From Anaerolineales bacterium (lineage in GTDB: Bacteria; Chloroflexota; Anaerolineae; Anaerolineales; UBA4823), in assembly GCA_020354045.1 (NCBI GenBank), contig CP070639.1:2369307-2413661 (forward strand): a stretch of DNA of 44,355 nt. The letters are read 5' to 3'. The position numbers and the translations under genes are program-made. Below, one piece after another: positions 15,895-24,144 of the stretch; the stretch's first letter is position 1, and each line of letters begins with the position of its first letter. The notes under the pieces were generated by a model. The model did not search any database. It was given only the letters and a program-made list of their open reading frames with translations, and was not told where the DNA came from.

Positions 15895-16938
15895 ATGAAG
15901 CGCGCTGCCTTGTTTTTCACCGCTCCCGGTCAGGTTTCTATCCAGGAGAAAACCCTGCCCCGCCTGGAAAACAGCCAATTGCTGGTGCAAAGCCTGGTCT
16001 CGGCTATCAGCCCGGGCACCGAGTTGCTGATCTACAGAGGAGAATTTCCTGCCAACCTGCCGGTGGACGAAAATATCCCCGCCTTGCAGAACGAATTCAG
16101 CTACCCACTTCAATACGGATATGCAACCGTTGGCAGAGTAATCGACACTGGGCCGGAAGCTGACACTAGCTGGAAAGGGCGGCTGGTATTCGCCTTCCAG
16201 CCGCACGCCAGCCATTTTGTCTCCAGACCCGCAGAGCTCATCCCCATCCCGGCAGAGTTAAGCCCGGAAGAAGCTGCCTTCCTGCCCAATATGGAAACGG
16301 CGGTCAATTTTGTTATGGATGGAAAACCACTGCTTGGTGAGCATGTGACTGTCTTTGGCCAGGGCATCGTTGGCCTGCTCACCACTGCGCTACTGGCTCA
16401 ACATCCGCTGGGCAGCCTGGTGACTCTGGACCGCTATTCCTTCCGACGACGGGCTTCGCTTGACAGCGGGGCATCCGCCAGTTTTGACCCGCAGTCAGCT
16501 GATCTGATGGCAGACCTGGCAGCCCTGCAACCAGATGGAGCAGACCTGAGCTATGAACTATCTGGCTCACCTGCTGCGCTGGAGCAGGCTATTGAGGTCA
16601 CCGGCTATGCCGGGCGGGTGGTGGTGGGTTCCTGGTATGGTAAAAAGCGCGTCAATCTGGATTTAGGAGGCCGTTTTCACCGCAGCCGTATACGATTAAT
16701 CAGCAGCCAGGTCAGCAGCCTGGCGCCTGAATTCAGCGGGCGCTGGAGTAAGGAGCGGCGTTTCTCAATCGCCTGGAAGATGATTCAGCAGTTGAGACCC
16801 TCGCGCTGGGTCTCACATCGCTTCCCTCTGGAGGAGGCCGAGCGTGCCTTTCACCTGCTGGATAGCTCACCGGGTGAGGCGCTTCAGGTGCTGTTCATCT
16901 ATACTGGCGCCAAAAACGAGGAGTCCAATGTGGGATAA
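15895..16938 (+). CDS. Zinc-type (MDR) dehydrogenase/oxidoreductase
   Basis: The 347-residue protein belongs to the medium-chain dehydrogenase/reductase superfamily. An N-terminal GroES-like domain contains AISPGTELLIYRGEFP, where serine replaces the catalytic zinc cysteine, and a Rossmann domain holds FGQGIVGLLTTALLA near residues 152-166. The structural zinc cysteine cluster is also absent, as in the BchC-like subgroup. It would oxidise or reduce a hydroxyl or carbonyl on a biosynthetic intermediate using NAD(P). A good AAGGA ribosome site precedes the ATG. Its place between the RibD-like reductase and the PTPS homologue suggests side-chain oxidation in the same pathway. Confidence 0.85.
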   Translation: MKRAALFFTAPGQVSIQEKTLPRLENSQLLVQSLVSAISPGTELLIYRGEFPANLPVDENIPALQNEFSYPLQYGYATVGRVIDTGPEADTSWKGRLVFAFQPHASHFVSRPAELIPIPAELSPEEAAFLPNMETAVNFVMDGKPLLGEHVTVFGQGIVGLLTTALLAQHPLGSLVTLDRYSFRRRASLDSGASASFDPQSADLMADLAALQPDGADLSYELSGSPAALEQAIEVTGYAGRVVVGSWYGKKRVNLDLGGRFHRSRIRLISSQVSSLAPEFSGRWSKERRFSIAWKMIQQLRPSRWVSHRFPLEEAERAFHLLDSSPGEALQVLFIYTGAKNEESNVG

Positions 16939-17019
16939 AATTGCCAGGTAGACAAGATCTTATTTACCTGCATCGGTGGGTCAATGCAAAGTGCCTGCGC
17001 CCTTCATTCATGAACAAAC

Positions 17020-17103
17020 TGTCATTTTGAGGCCAGCGCGTTGGGCTGAGCGTGGCACTTACCTTGATGGTCAGTGGACTGCCGCACTTCTTTCGCAGTG
17101 ACA
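17020..17103. repeat. Decayed palindromic repeat (MITE/REP-like)
   Basis: The segment starts TGTCATTTTGAGG and ends CGCAGTGACA, with inner GTGGCA and TGCCGC arms. It therefore forms an imperfect palindrome of the TGTCATTGCGAGG-type dispersed elements seen in many bacterial genomes. It interrupts the otherwise tight spacing between the MDR and PTPS genes. Confidence 0.5.
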
Positions 17104-17124
17104 ATTTCATAAGAGGTGATGTAT

Positions 17125-17514
17125 ATGTATACAGTTGCAGTAAAGCGCGATTTTATTGCCCAACACTTTTTAGTGGGAGGCGATTGGGGCGCTGAAAACC
17201 AGCTTCATTCACACCATTACCAGTTAGAAATCCAGCTAGAAGGGGCAAGCCTGGATCAGCATGGCTACCTGGTGGACATCGTGGATATTGAATCCAACCT
17301 GGAGCTGCTCACCAGCCGTTACCGCGACCAGACCCTTAACAACCTGCCAGAGTTTGCCGGTCTCAACCCCAGCATCGAACATTTTGCGCGCATTCTATGC
17401 CAGCAAATGGCAGTCGCCATCCAGGCACCCAACCTGCATGCCATCACTCTTAAACTCTGGGAAAACGAGATCGCCTGGGCAACCTACCGCCAAGAACTGA
17501 AAGCAGCGGGGTAG
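17125..17514 (+). CDS. 6-pyruvoyltetrahydropterin synthase / QueD family homologue, catalytic triad not conserved
   Basis: The start at 17125 is set by AAGAGGTGA upstream, giving 129 residues, a normal length. Zinc-binding histidines are present in IAQHFL and LHSHHY, and a substrate-binding glutamate in KLWENEIA. However, the cysteine that precedes the HxH motif in PTPS and QueD is absent (AENQLHSHH), and the LDH.yLN segment reads YRDQTLNN. The fold and metal site are kept while the Cys/Asp/His catalytic triad is lost, so ordinary PTPS or QueD chemistry is unlikely. Such variants accompany specialised GTP-derived pathways, and the neighbours support that here. Confidence 0.85.
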   Translation: MYTVAVKRDFIAQHFLVGGDWGAENQLHSHHYQLEIQLEGASLDQHGYLVDIVDIESNLELLTSRYRDQTLNNLPEFAGLNPSIEHFARILCQQMAVAIQAPNLHAITLKLWENEIAWATYRQELKAAG

Positions 17515-17556
17515 CGCGCCAATTCGGGCTCACGAGTGGCTGGGGAGAGGGTAACT

Positions 17557-18639
17557 ATGCGCCTGGGACTACTTATCTATGGCAGCCTGGACAGCCTCTC
17601 GGGAGGCTACCTGTATGATCGCAAGCTGGTGGAGCACCTGCAGGAGCAAGGCGACCAAGTGGAGGCAATCTCGCTACCCTGGCGCAATTACATGAGCCAC
17701 CTGGGAGATAACCTGTCGAGCAGCCTGCTGCAGCGCCTGTCAGCCCTGGAGGTGGACATCCTGCTGCAAGACGAACTGAATCACCCCTCACTCTTCTGGC
17801 TTAACAGGCGCTTGCAACAGCGAGTGAGCTACCCCATAATATCCATTGTGCACCATCTGCGCCTCAGCGAAAGACACCCTACCTGGCTGAATCAGCTCTA
17901 TCTCTGCGTGGAGCGCAACTACCTTACCAGTGTAAATGGCTTTATCTACAACAGCCAGACTACCAAAAATGTGGTAGAAAATCTCGTTGGAGCTGGGTAT
18001 CCAAGTCAGGTTGCCTACCCAGCCGGGAACCAGCTCCAAGCAGGCCTTACGGAAGGCGAGATCAGGCAGCGCGCGATCCGGCCCGGTCCAATACAGGTGC
18101 TATTTCTAGGCAACGTCATCCCACGCAAAGGGTTACATACCCTGCTGCAAGCTGTCAGCCAGCTACAGGCTGGCAGCTGGTCTCTGGCAGTTATCGGCAG
18201 CCTGGAGAGCGATCAGACCTATGCGGCGCACATGCAGCAACTGGCGACCCAGATGAGACTTTCCAGCCAGGTGAGGTTTTTGGGGACGCTGGCGGATCAT
18301 GAGCTGACTGACCAATTATCGAAAGCGCACGTGCTGGTGGTGCCCTCCTCTTATGAAGGCTTTGGCATTGCCTATCTGGAAGGGATGGGCTTTGGCCTGC
18401 CCGCTATAGCCACCACAGCTGGATCAGCGCACGAGCTGATCACCCACGAGGTGGATGGTTATTTAATTGAACCAGATGACGCGATTCACCTGGCTCAACT
18501 ACTGAAGAATCTGTACGAGAACCGCAAGCAATTGACCAGGATGAGTCTGGCAGCACAACGCCGCTTTTCGATACACCCCACCTGGAAGCAGAGCATGGCA
18601 CAGATACGCACCTTTCTTTTACAAATGAGCACCGCCTGA
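17557..18639 (+). CDS. GT4-type glycosyltransferase
   Basis: The 360-residue protein has the GT-B fold. Its N-terminal domain starts MRLGLLIYGSLDSLSGGYLYDRKL. The C-terminal nucleotide-sugar domain begins IQVLFLGNVIPRKGLHTLLQAV and carries the E-x7-E motif in PSSYEGFGIAYLEGMGFGLPAI. The ATG at 17557 after GGGGAGAGGG is preferred to the GTG at 17536. The enzyme would transfer a sugar from a nucleotide-sugar donor. Coupling to a methyltransferase gene by a one-base TGATG overlap suggests that both decorate the same product, perhaps a pteridine. Confidence 0.9.
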   Translation: MRLGLLIYGSLDSLSGGYLYDRKLVEHLQEQGDQVEAISLPWRNYMSHLGDNLSSSLLQRLSALEVDILLQDELNHPSLFWLNRRLQQRVSYPIISIVHHLRLSERHPTWLNQLYLCVERNYLTSVNGFIYNSQTTKNVVENLVGAGYPSQVAYPAGNQLQAGLTEGEIRQRAIRPGPIQVLFLGNVIPRKGLHTLLQAVSQLQAGSWSLAVIGSLESDQTYAAHMQQLATQMRLSSQVRFLGTLADHELTDQLSKAHVLVVPSSYEGFGIAYLEGMGFGLPAIATTAGSAHELITHEVDGYLIEPDDAIHLAQLLKNLYENRKQLTRMSLAAQRRFSIHPTWKQSMAQIRTFLLQMSTA

Positions 18640-19568
18640 TGCCTGTACCCGAGCACTTCTCCTTCACCCGCTATCTGGCGGCAAAAAAAAGCGTGGACGA
18701 CAGAGCGCTGAACCGGCAGGTATGGGAAACGCTAAGGCAAAATCTGCCGGAGACCTCCCCCCAAAACCCACTACACATACTGGAGATTGGGGCAGGCATC
18801 GGCACCATGCTGGAACGTATTCTGGAGCGCAAGCTATTGAGGCATGTCATGTACACCGCCATTGACAACCAGACCGAGAACATCGACGCAGCTCGCCGGA
18901 GGCTGCAGTCAATGCCTGGTATACGTATTTTGGAAACCCATAAGAAGCAGGGGAGAACGGCAAACAAACAGGAGCAACCGCTTATCACTCTCCAACTGCA
19001 AGAGAGGGATATCTTACACATGATCTCTCTCCAGCAAGGAAAGCAGCTTTACGATCTTTTGATCGCCCATGCTTTTCTAGACCTGGTTGACCTGCCATCC
19101 AGCTTAGGCGGGATATTATCCTTGCTGAAACCTGGTGGGCTGTTCTACTTCACGCTTAATTTTGATGGGCTGACGCTGTTTGAGCCGCAACTTGATCGAT
19201 TACTGGATGAGACCATCATGCAGCTTTACCACCACAGCATGGATGAGCGCCTGCAAGATGGTCGTCCATCGGGGGACAGCCGCACAGGCCGTCACTTATT
19301 TACCTACCTGCAAGAGTGCGGAGGGCAAATTTTGGCAGCTGGTGCTTCCGATTGGGTCGTCTACCCTAAGGAGGGCAGCTACCCTGAGGATGAAGCATAT
19401 TTTTTACACTTCATCCTCCACACTATTGAGACTGCACTGAGCGGACATCCCGAGCTGGAGCCGGCGACATTATCAAGCTGGATACAGAAACGCCAGGCTC
19501 AAATCGAGCGCGGCGAGCTGGTCTACATCGCCCATCAGATAGACTTTATCGGCAAGTATCAACCTTAG
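18639..19568 (+). CDS. Class I SAM-dependent methyltransferase
   Basis: The SAM-binding glycine loop LEIGAGIGTMLERIL lies at about residues 48-62, followed by YTAIDNQTENIDAARRRL (acidic loop) and LLIAHAFLDLVDLPSSLGGILSLLKPGGLFYFTL (motifs II and III). The 309-residue length leaves about 90 C-terminal residues beyond the Rossmann core for substrate binding. Its start overlaps the glycosyltransferase stop, so the two are translationally coupled. Methylation of the cluster product is inferred; the acceptor is unknown. Confidence 0.88.
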   Translation: MPVPEHFSFTRYLAAKKSVDDRALNRQVWETLRQNLPETSPQNPLHILEIGAGIGTMLERILERKLLRHVMYTAIDNQTENIDAARRRLQSMPGIRILETHKKQGRTANKQEQPLITLQLQERDILHMISLQQGKQLYDLLIAHAFLDLVDLPSSLGGILSLLKPGGLFYFTLNFDGLTLFEPQLDRLLDETIMQLYHHSMDERLQDGRPSGDSRTGRHLFTYLQECGGQILAAGASDWVVYPKEGSYPEDEAYFLHFILHTIETALSGHPELEPATLSSWIQKRQAQIERGELVYIAHQIDFIGKYQP

Positions 19569-19574
19569 ATCCCC

Positions 19575-20093
19575 ATGTTCCCTGCCCAGCCAGGTTCGTA
19601 TGTACTGCACCTTTTTCTGGAAGCTGACCAGGATCTCCAGGTCGGTAAACTTGGAGCTCACCATTTGCCTGCCGGTCATTACCTCTACACTGGCAGCGCC
19701 TGTGGTCCGGGTGGTTTACAAACACGGGTAAACCGGCACATTCTCAAGCAAGGTCAGCCACACTGGCACATCGATTACCTGCGTCCTGCTGCGCGAGCAG
19801 TGGGTGTTTATTACACTCTTGATACGGTCATGGCGGGGTACCAGCCCTGGGAGTGCAGCTGGAGCCAGAGGCTGGTGGCGCTACCAGAGGCTTGTTTGCC
19901 TGTACCCGGCTTTGGAGCCAGCGACTGCCACAGACAATGCCCCGCTCACCTAATCGCTTTTCCAGCACACAGGAGTGACTATCCCAGCAAGAACATTGAG
20001 CAAGCCATCTGCGTTGGTGGCGTAGCTGTGGATTACATCCAGATTTACAGTTTGCCCGATCCATTCATAGATCGGGCGAATGAGGTAAAATGA
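19575..20093 (+). CDS. GIY-YIG-like (DUF123) protein
   Basis: The 172-residue protein has GSYVLHLFL and GHYLYTGSACGPGGLQTRVNRHI near residues 38-58, and HWHIDYL around residue 65. These are the marks of the DUF123 branch of GIY-YIG proteins, often found fused to or near endonuclease III. A DNA-cleaving role is possible, but many members are uncharacterised. Cysteines in the C-terminal third (CSW, CLP, DCHRQCPAH) may form a metal site. It follows the methyltransferase by 6 bp, so it lies on the same transcript without a clear functional link. Confidence 0.8.
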   Translation: MFPAQPGSYVLHLFLEADQDLQVGKLGAHHLPAGHYLYTGSACGPGGLQTRVNRHILKQGQPHWHIDYLRPAARAVGVYYTLDTVMAGYQPWECSWSQRLVALPEACLPVPGFGASDCHRQCPAHLIAFPAHRSDYPSKNIEQAICVGGVAVDYIQIYSLPDPFIDRANEVK

Positions 20094-20114
20094 GGCAGTC
20101 ACGGACACAAATTT

Positions 20115-20145
20115 TGGGATTTGCCATGCGAAGCTGGCAATCCCA
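20115..20145 (+). terminator. Long hairpin between DUF123 and lspA genes
   Basis: TGGGATTTGCCA and TGGCAATCCCA pair over 11 bp with one bulged base and an 8-nt loop. There is no downstream T-tract on the plus strand. It may end the upstream cluster transcript or protect its 3' end. Confidence 0.4.
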
Positions 20146-20174
20146 GGGATGCGCTCAAACATACTAGCCAATAG

Positions 20175-20729
20175 ATGGAGATTTTTTTGAAACGTTATTT
20201 ACGAGATTACACCGTACTATTCATGGTGTCTGGCCTGATCATTGGCCTGGATCAATTGACCAAGAGCATCGTGCGTTCAAACCTGCCCATTGAGGGGGTC
20301 TGGTCGCCCTGGCACTGGCTGACACCTTATGCACGCATCGTACACTGGAAAAATACTGGGGCTGCCTTCGGAATGCTGCAGAATTTTGGTGATGTCTTCA
20401 CTGTGCTGGCCATTTTGGTCTCTATAGCTATCATTTATTATTTCCCGCAGGTACCACGCAAAGATTGGCCTTTACGCGTGGCTATGTGCATGCAATTGGG
20501 TGGCGCCATCGGCAATCTGGTCGACCGCCTATCGCAAGGATACGTCACTGACTTTATCTCTATCGGGACTTTCCCGGTGTTTAACGTTGCAGATGCCAGT
20601 ATTTCCGTTGGGACGGCAATCTTGATCCTGGGAATGTGGTTTGTGGAAAGGGCGCAAAAAAAATCGGGCGATGAGCGCACCCAGGGAGTGGCAAGCACAT
20701 CAATCTCAGAGGAAGCACAGGGTGAGTGA
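20175..20729 (+). CDS. lspA: Lipoprotein signal peptidase (signal peptidase II)
   Basis: The 184-residue membrane protein has four helices and the paired catalytic aspartates in GNLVDRL (about 116-122) and FNVADAS (about 137-143), plus NTGAAFGML, all diagnostic of LspA. It removes signal peptides from diacylglyceryl-modified prolipoproteins such as the CapA-like lipoprotein encoded elsewhere in the window. The ATG at 20175 opens the frame, but a TTG at 20187 (MKRYLRDY) has GGAG at the right distance and may be the true start. Confidence 0.95.
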   Translation: MEIFLKRYLRDYTVLFMVSGLIIGLDQLTKSIVRSNLPIEGVWSPWHWLTPYARIVHWKNTGAAFGMLQNFGDVFTVLAILVSIAIIYYFPQVPRKDWPLRVAMCMQLGGAIGNLVDRLSQGYVTDFISIGTFPVFNVADASISVGTAILILGMWFVERAQKKSGDERTQGVASTSISEEAQGE

Positions 20730-21645
20730 CCGCCTGGTTGCATTCATCTTCAACCAAGATAAACCCCAACGTCTGGATAAATACCTTGTAAAACAATTAC
20801 CTGAGTTTTCTCGCTCTCAATTACAGGGCTTGATACGAGATGGTTTTGTGCTTGTGAATGGCAATATTGCCCACAAAACCGGCCTGGCGCTGGAAAGCGG
20901 CGACCAAGTACAGGTGCGTATCCCACCACCCATCCCCACCGACCTGGTCCCAGAGCCGATCCCCCTGGACATCATCTATGAAAATGCTGACCTGATCGTG
21001 GTCAATAAACCAGCTGGCATGGTTGTACACCCGGCTGCCGGACATGAGCGCGGCACCCTGGTGCACGCTGTACTGGCTCATGCAGCGGAGATGCAGGGCA
21101 TCGGCGGTGAAGGCCGGCCCGGCGTGGTCCACCGTCTCGATAAGAATACCTCAGGACTGATTTTAATGGCCAAAAATGATGCCACGCATCGCTGGCTGCA
21201 AGAACAATTTCGCCGCAGGGAAGTGGAGAAAGTCTATTTAGCATTAGTGGATGGCAAACCACCCACACCGAGAGGACGAATTGAAGCTCCAATCGGGCGG
21301 GACACCTCCCAGCGCAAACAAATGGCGGTAGTCCCTACGAGGGGCCGCGAGGCAGTAAGCGAGTACCTTACGCTTGAAACTTTTTCCAGCCACACTTTAC
21401 TGGAGGTACACCCAGTTACCGGGCGCACACACCAAATCCGGCTGCACCTGAGCTTCCTGGGCTGCCCAGTCACTGGAGATGTGACCTATGGCCGGCGCAA
21501 ACCGAGCCTGGGTATCCAGCGCCATTTTCTACACGCCGCGCGCCTGACCATCCGGCTGCCTGGGGAAGACCACCCACACAGCTTCGAGGCACCTCTGCCA
21601 GATGAGCTGGTGGCGGTATTGAATGCTTTGCGCGCATCTGCATAA
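20722..21645 (+). CDS. RluD-type 23S rRNA pseudouridine synthase
   Basis: The GTG at 20722 follows AGAGGAAG and overlaps the lspA stop by 8 bp, giving 307 residues. An S4 RNA-binding domain (RLDKYLVKQLPEFSRSQLQGLIRDGFVLVNG) covers about residues 12-60. The synthase core contains the catalytic aspartate in HRLDKNTSGL, then VEKVYLALV and VHPVTGRTHQIRLHLSFLGCPVTGD. The family isomerises uridines in helix 69 of 23S rRNA (RluD) or related sites. Pairing with lspA is a very common bacterial arrangement and supports the call. Confidence 0.94.
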   Translation: MSDRLVAFIFNQDKPQRLDKYLVKQLPEFSRSQLQGLIRDGFVLVNGNIAHKTGLALESGDQVQVRIPPPIPTDLVPEPIPLDIIYENADLIVVNKPAGMVVHPAAGHERGTLVHAVLAHAAEMQGIGGEGRPGVVHRLDKNTSGLILMAKNDATHRWLQEQFRRREVEKVYLALVDGKPPTPRGRIEAPIGRDTSQRKQMAVVPTRGREAVSEYLTLETFSSHTLLEVHPVTGRTHQIRLHLSFLGCPVTGDVTYGRRKPSLGIQRHFLHAARLTIRLPGEDHPHSFEAPLPDELVAVLNALRASA

Positions 21646-21690
21646 GCTCTATGGCTGCCTCATCACCGAACATATAAGCGAGGAATCAAT

Positions 21691-22764
21691 ATGAATTGGA
21701 TAGATCTGCGCTCAGACACTGTTACCCAACCCACCCCCGCAATGCGGGCAGCCATGTCCCGGGCTGAAGTGGGTGATGATGTTTACGGTGAAGACCCCAC
21801 AGTTAACCGCCTGCAAGAAAAGGCAGCCGAGCTGACTGGCAAACAAGCAGCTCTATTCGTACCCTCTGGGACCATGGGCAACCTGACAGCCATACTGGCA
21901 CACTGCCAGCGCGGCGATGAGGTCATCCTGGGAGACAAGGCGCATACATTTTTATTTGAGGCCGGTGGGGTATCTGCGTTGGGTGGCGTGCATTCTCGCC
22001 AGCTCCCCAACCAAGCTGATGGAACGCTGGCTCTGGAGGATATCCGGGCCGCCATTCGCCCCGATGACCCGCACCAGCCCATCACCAGCCTGATCACCCT
22101 GGAAAACACGCATAATCGTTGCGGCGGCGTCCCGCTCAGCCCGGCATATACTCGTGCGGTTGGCGAATTGGCTTACGAGCATGGTCTCAAACTGCACCTG
22201 GATGGCGCTCGCCTGTTTAACGCCGCGGCCGCTCTGGAGGTTGACCCCAAAGCACTCACCCAGCCGGTCGATTCGGTCACATTTTGTTTGAGCAAGGCGC
22301 TATGCGCGCCAGTGGGATCTATCGTGTGCGGTTCCGCCGAGTTCATCGAGCGGGCTCACCGCATCCGCAAGCAGCTGGGAGGCGGAATGCGCCAGGTCGG
22401 GGTGCTGGCGGCGGCAGGAATGGTAGCCTTGGAGACGATGATCGACCGCCTGGCTGAAGATCATGCCCGGGCTCAGAAACTGGCAGAGATCCTTTCAGAG
22501 TGTCCAGGGCTGGTGCTTGATCCCGATACGCCGCGAACAAATATGATCTTCTGCAGCTTAAGGGAGGGTTTCCCCTTGACGGCCTCACAAGTGGCACAAG
22601 AGTTGAAAGCACACGGCGTGCAAGCCGGTGTTGCTGGGGCACGCCGTTTTCGGCTGGTCACCCACTACTGGATTGGGGATGAGGATGTCCTTAAAGCCGG
22701 GCAAGCATTTATTGAAGTGCTTAACAGCGTGCCTCATAGCGTGAGAACCGGCCGAGATCGCTGA
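21691..22764 (+). CDS. ltaE: Low-specificity L-threonine aldolase
   Basis: This fold-type I PLP enzyme cleaves threonine and allo-threonine to glycine and acetaldehyde. Visible features are [18 protein letters not shown] at the start, [27 protein letters not shown], a PLP aspartate region [13 protein letters not shown], and the PLP lysine in [13 protein letters not shown]. The length of 357 residues is slightly longer than usual at the C-terminus. GAGGAA precedes the ATG. It is 45 bp downstream of the pseudouridine synthase gene. Confidence 0.93.
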   Translation: MNWIDLRSDTVTQPTPAMRAAMSRAEVGDDVYGEDPTVNRLQEKAAELTGKQAALFVPSGTMGNLTAILAHCQRGDEVILGDKAHTFLFEAGGVSALGGVHSRQLPNQADGTLALEDIRAAIRPDDPHQPITSLITLENTHNRCGGVPLSPAYTRAVGELAYEHGLKLHLDGARLFNAAAALEVDPKALTQPVDSVTFCLSKALCAPVGSIVCGSAEFIERAHRIRKQLGGGMRQVGVLAAAGMVALETMIDRLAEDHARAQKLAEILSECPGLVLDPDTPRTNMIFCSLREGFPLTASQVAQELKAHGVQAGVAGARRFRLVTHYWIGDEDVLKAGQAFIEVLNSVPHSVRTGRDR

Positions 22765-22810
22765 AACTCGTCAAGTCTGAGGAATTTGAAGGGTCTGCCA
22801 GTGGGAAATC

Positions 22811-22976
22811 TCAGGCTCCACCTGATCCCGCCCACGCTTCTTCGCCAGATACAGACGCCTGTGGTCTATTAGTGTCCAGCAAAATCACGGCCGACTCCTT
22901 ACTTCCCCCAACGACCCAGGATATCCTGGTTGCGCACATTTTTGCATATGGCGGCAACCCTCCACAAATTTTCGGA
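22811..22976 (-). pseudogene. Degraded GGDEF (diguanylate cyclase) domain fragment
   Basis: On the minus strand one frame reads SENLWRVAAICKNV then RNQDILGRWG. After a one-base shift it continues with SAVILLDTNRPQASVSGEEAW. Joined, this matches the GGDEF core (VAxxL...VRxxDxLGRxGGDEFAVLLPDT...A...AE), but the GGDEF signature itself is broken by the frameshift and an in-frame stop. Flanking sequence no longer codes for anything recognisable. It is a relic of a signalling gene whose 5' and 3' parts have been lost. Confidence 0.6.
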
Positions 22977-23054
22977 GAAATTCGATTCACAAGAAATTGC
23001 CACGCGAGGGCCCAAGGAACCAGAGGCCCCGCATTCATGAGAAAACATCGGGCG

Positions 23055-23063
23055 TGATATAAT
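23055..23063 (+). promoter_or_regulatory. Extended -10 promoter for purine nucleoside phosphorylase
   Basis: TGATATAAT matches the extended -10 consensus perfectly. The -35 region (TTCATG near 23034) is weak, as is common with extended -10 promoters. It lies about 220 bp before the start codon. Confidence 0.4.
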
Positions 23064-23285
23064 ATTTTTGGTTCTTTGGGAATTTTTGAGATAGGTCGTT
23101 AGATTTGGTTCTGTTCATGATAAGCCCTGGAGACCCAATATTTTCACTACAGGGGTGGATTAGAATTACAGATGATAGCATATCATACTGGTAATCTTTC
23201 CGCACGTCGGCTGTCTTATGTAGTGATCCATGCACGGCACACCTGCGAATCTTAATTTAATGAAAAACTGGAATATGGCATCTAT

Positions 23286-24131
23286 ATGAATGAATTTTTT
23301 ACACTCACACAAATTGACCAGATTGCGACTCTGATCCGGGCGCGCAGTTCAGCCCAACCCAAAGTTGTCATCATCCTGGGCTCAGGCCTGGGAGCCCTGG
23401 CAGAGGCTGTAGAAGGGGCCACATTGATCCCTTATCAAGAATTGCCATACTGGCCTGTTTCCACAGTTCAAGGTCACCAAGGACGCCTGGTGCTGGGACA
23501 GCTGGAGGGCAAGGATGTCATGATCATGCAAGGGCGGGCTCATTATTACGAAGGTTACAGCATTGCCCAAATTGGGTTGCCCGTGCGCGTCAGCCAAAGA
23601 CTGGGAGCGGGCACACTAATCGTAACCAATGCGGCTGGCGCAGTTAACCCGGATTTCACCCCGGGTGATTTGATGCTGATTACCGATCACCTGAACCTGA
23701 TCGGCATGGCTGGGCTGAACCCGTTGCGCGGGCCTAATCTTGACCCGCTGGGGCCTCGCTTCCCCGATATGAGCCAGGCATACGACCGCGAGATCGGTGA
23801 TCTTGCCCGGCGGATAGCTAAAGAGAAGGGCATCAAACTCCAGGAAGGTGTTTACGCCTGCCTGGCAGGACCCTCATTCGAAACACCGGCAGATTTACGC
23901 TTTTTGCACGGGATTGGGGTGGATGCGGTGGGTATGTCCACTGTGCCTGAAGTGACAGTAGCACGCCATGGCGGACAGCGCGCTCTGGGCATATCTGGCA
24001 TCAGCAATAAAGCCAACCTGGACGGCAATACAGTCACTACTCATGAAGAGGTATTGGAAGCCGGGGAGATCATTGTGCCTAAACTAGCCTCGCTCATCAG
24101 GGAAGTACTGCAACAATTACCTTCAGACTGA
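23286..24131 (+). CDS. Purine nucleoside phosphorylase (trimeric class)
   Basis: The 281-residue enzyme has ILGSGLGALAE (phosphate loop), QGHQGRLVLG, MQGRAHYYEGYS (phosphate-binding histidine), TNAAGAVNP, the purine-site glutamate in LAGPSFETPADLR, VGMSTVPEVTVARH and ISNKAN. The asparagine in that last motif is typical of the 6-oxopurine-specific trimeric family (PunA/DeoD2-like). It cleaves inosine and guanosine with phosphate to base and ribose-1-phosphate for purine salvage. It starts a same-strand run of six genes. Confidence 0.94.
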   Translation: MNEFFTLTQIDQIATLIRARSSAQPKVVIILGSGLGALAEAVEGATLIPYQELPYWPVSTVQGHQGRLVLGQLEGKDVMIMQGRAHYYEGYSIAQIGLPVRVSQRLGAGTLIVTNAAGAVNPDFTPGDLMLITDHLNLIGMAGLNPLRGPNLDPLGPRFPDMSQAYDREIGDLARRIAKEKGIKLQEGVYACLAGPSFETPADLRFLHGIGVDAVGMSTVPEVTVARHGGQRALGISGISNKANLDGNTVTTHEEVLEAGEIIVPKLASLIREVLQQLPSD

Positions 24132-24144
24132 TAGCAGAGGCTGC

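Larger units (their letters stand above)
22765..23285. other. Intergenic region with a decayed GGDEF relic and a promoter
   Basis: These 521 bases have no intact gene. A minus-strand GGDEF relic (22811-22976) occupies the first half. An extended -10 promoter at 23055-23063 and a leader of about 220 nt, with a small hairpin at 23172-23186 (ATGATA/TATCAT), precede the phosphorylase gene. Confidence 0.6.

Noticed and set aside
23064..23285. Purine riboswitch in the phosphorylase leader
   Set aside because: The conserved TATA-box/junction pattern and the paired loops of purine riboswitches are not present.
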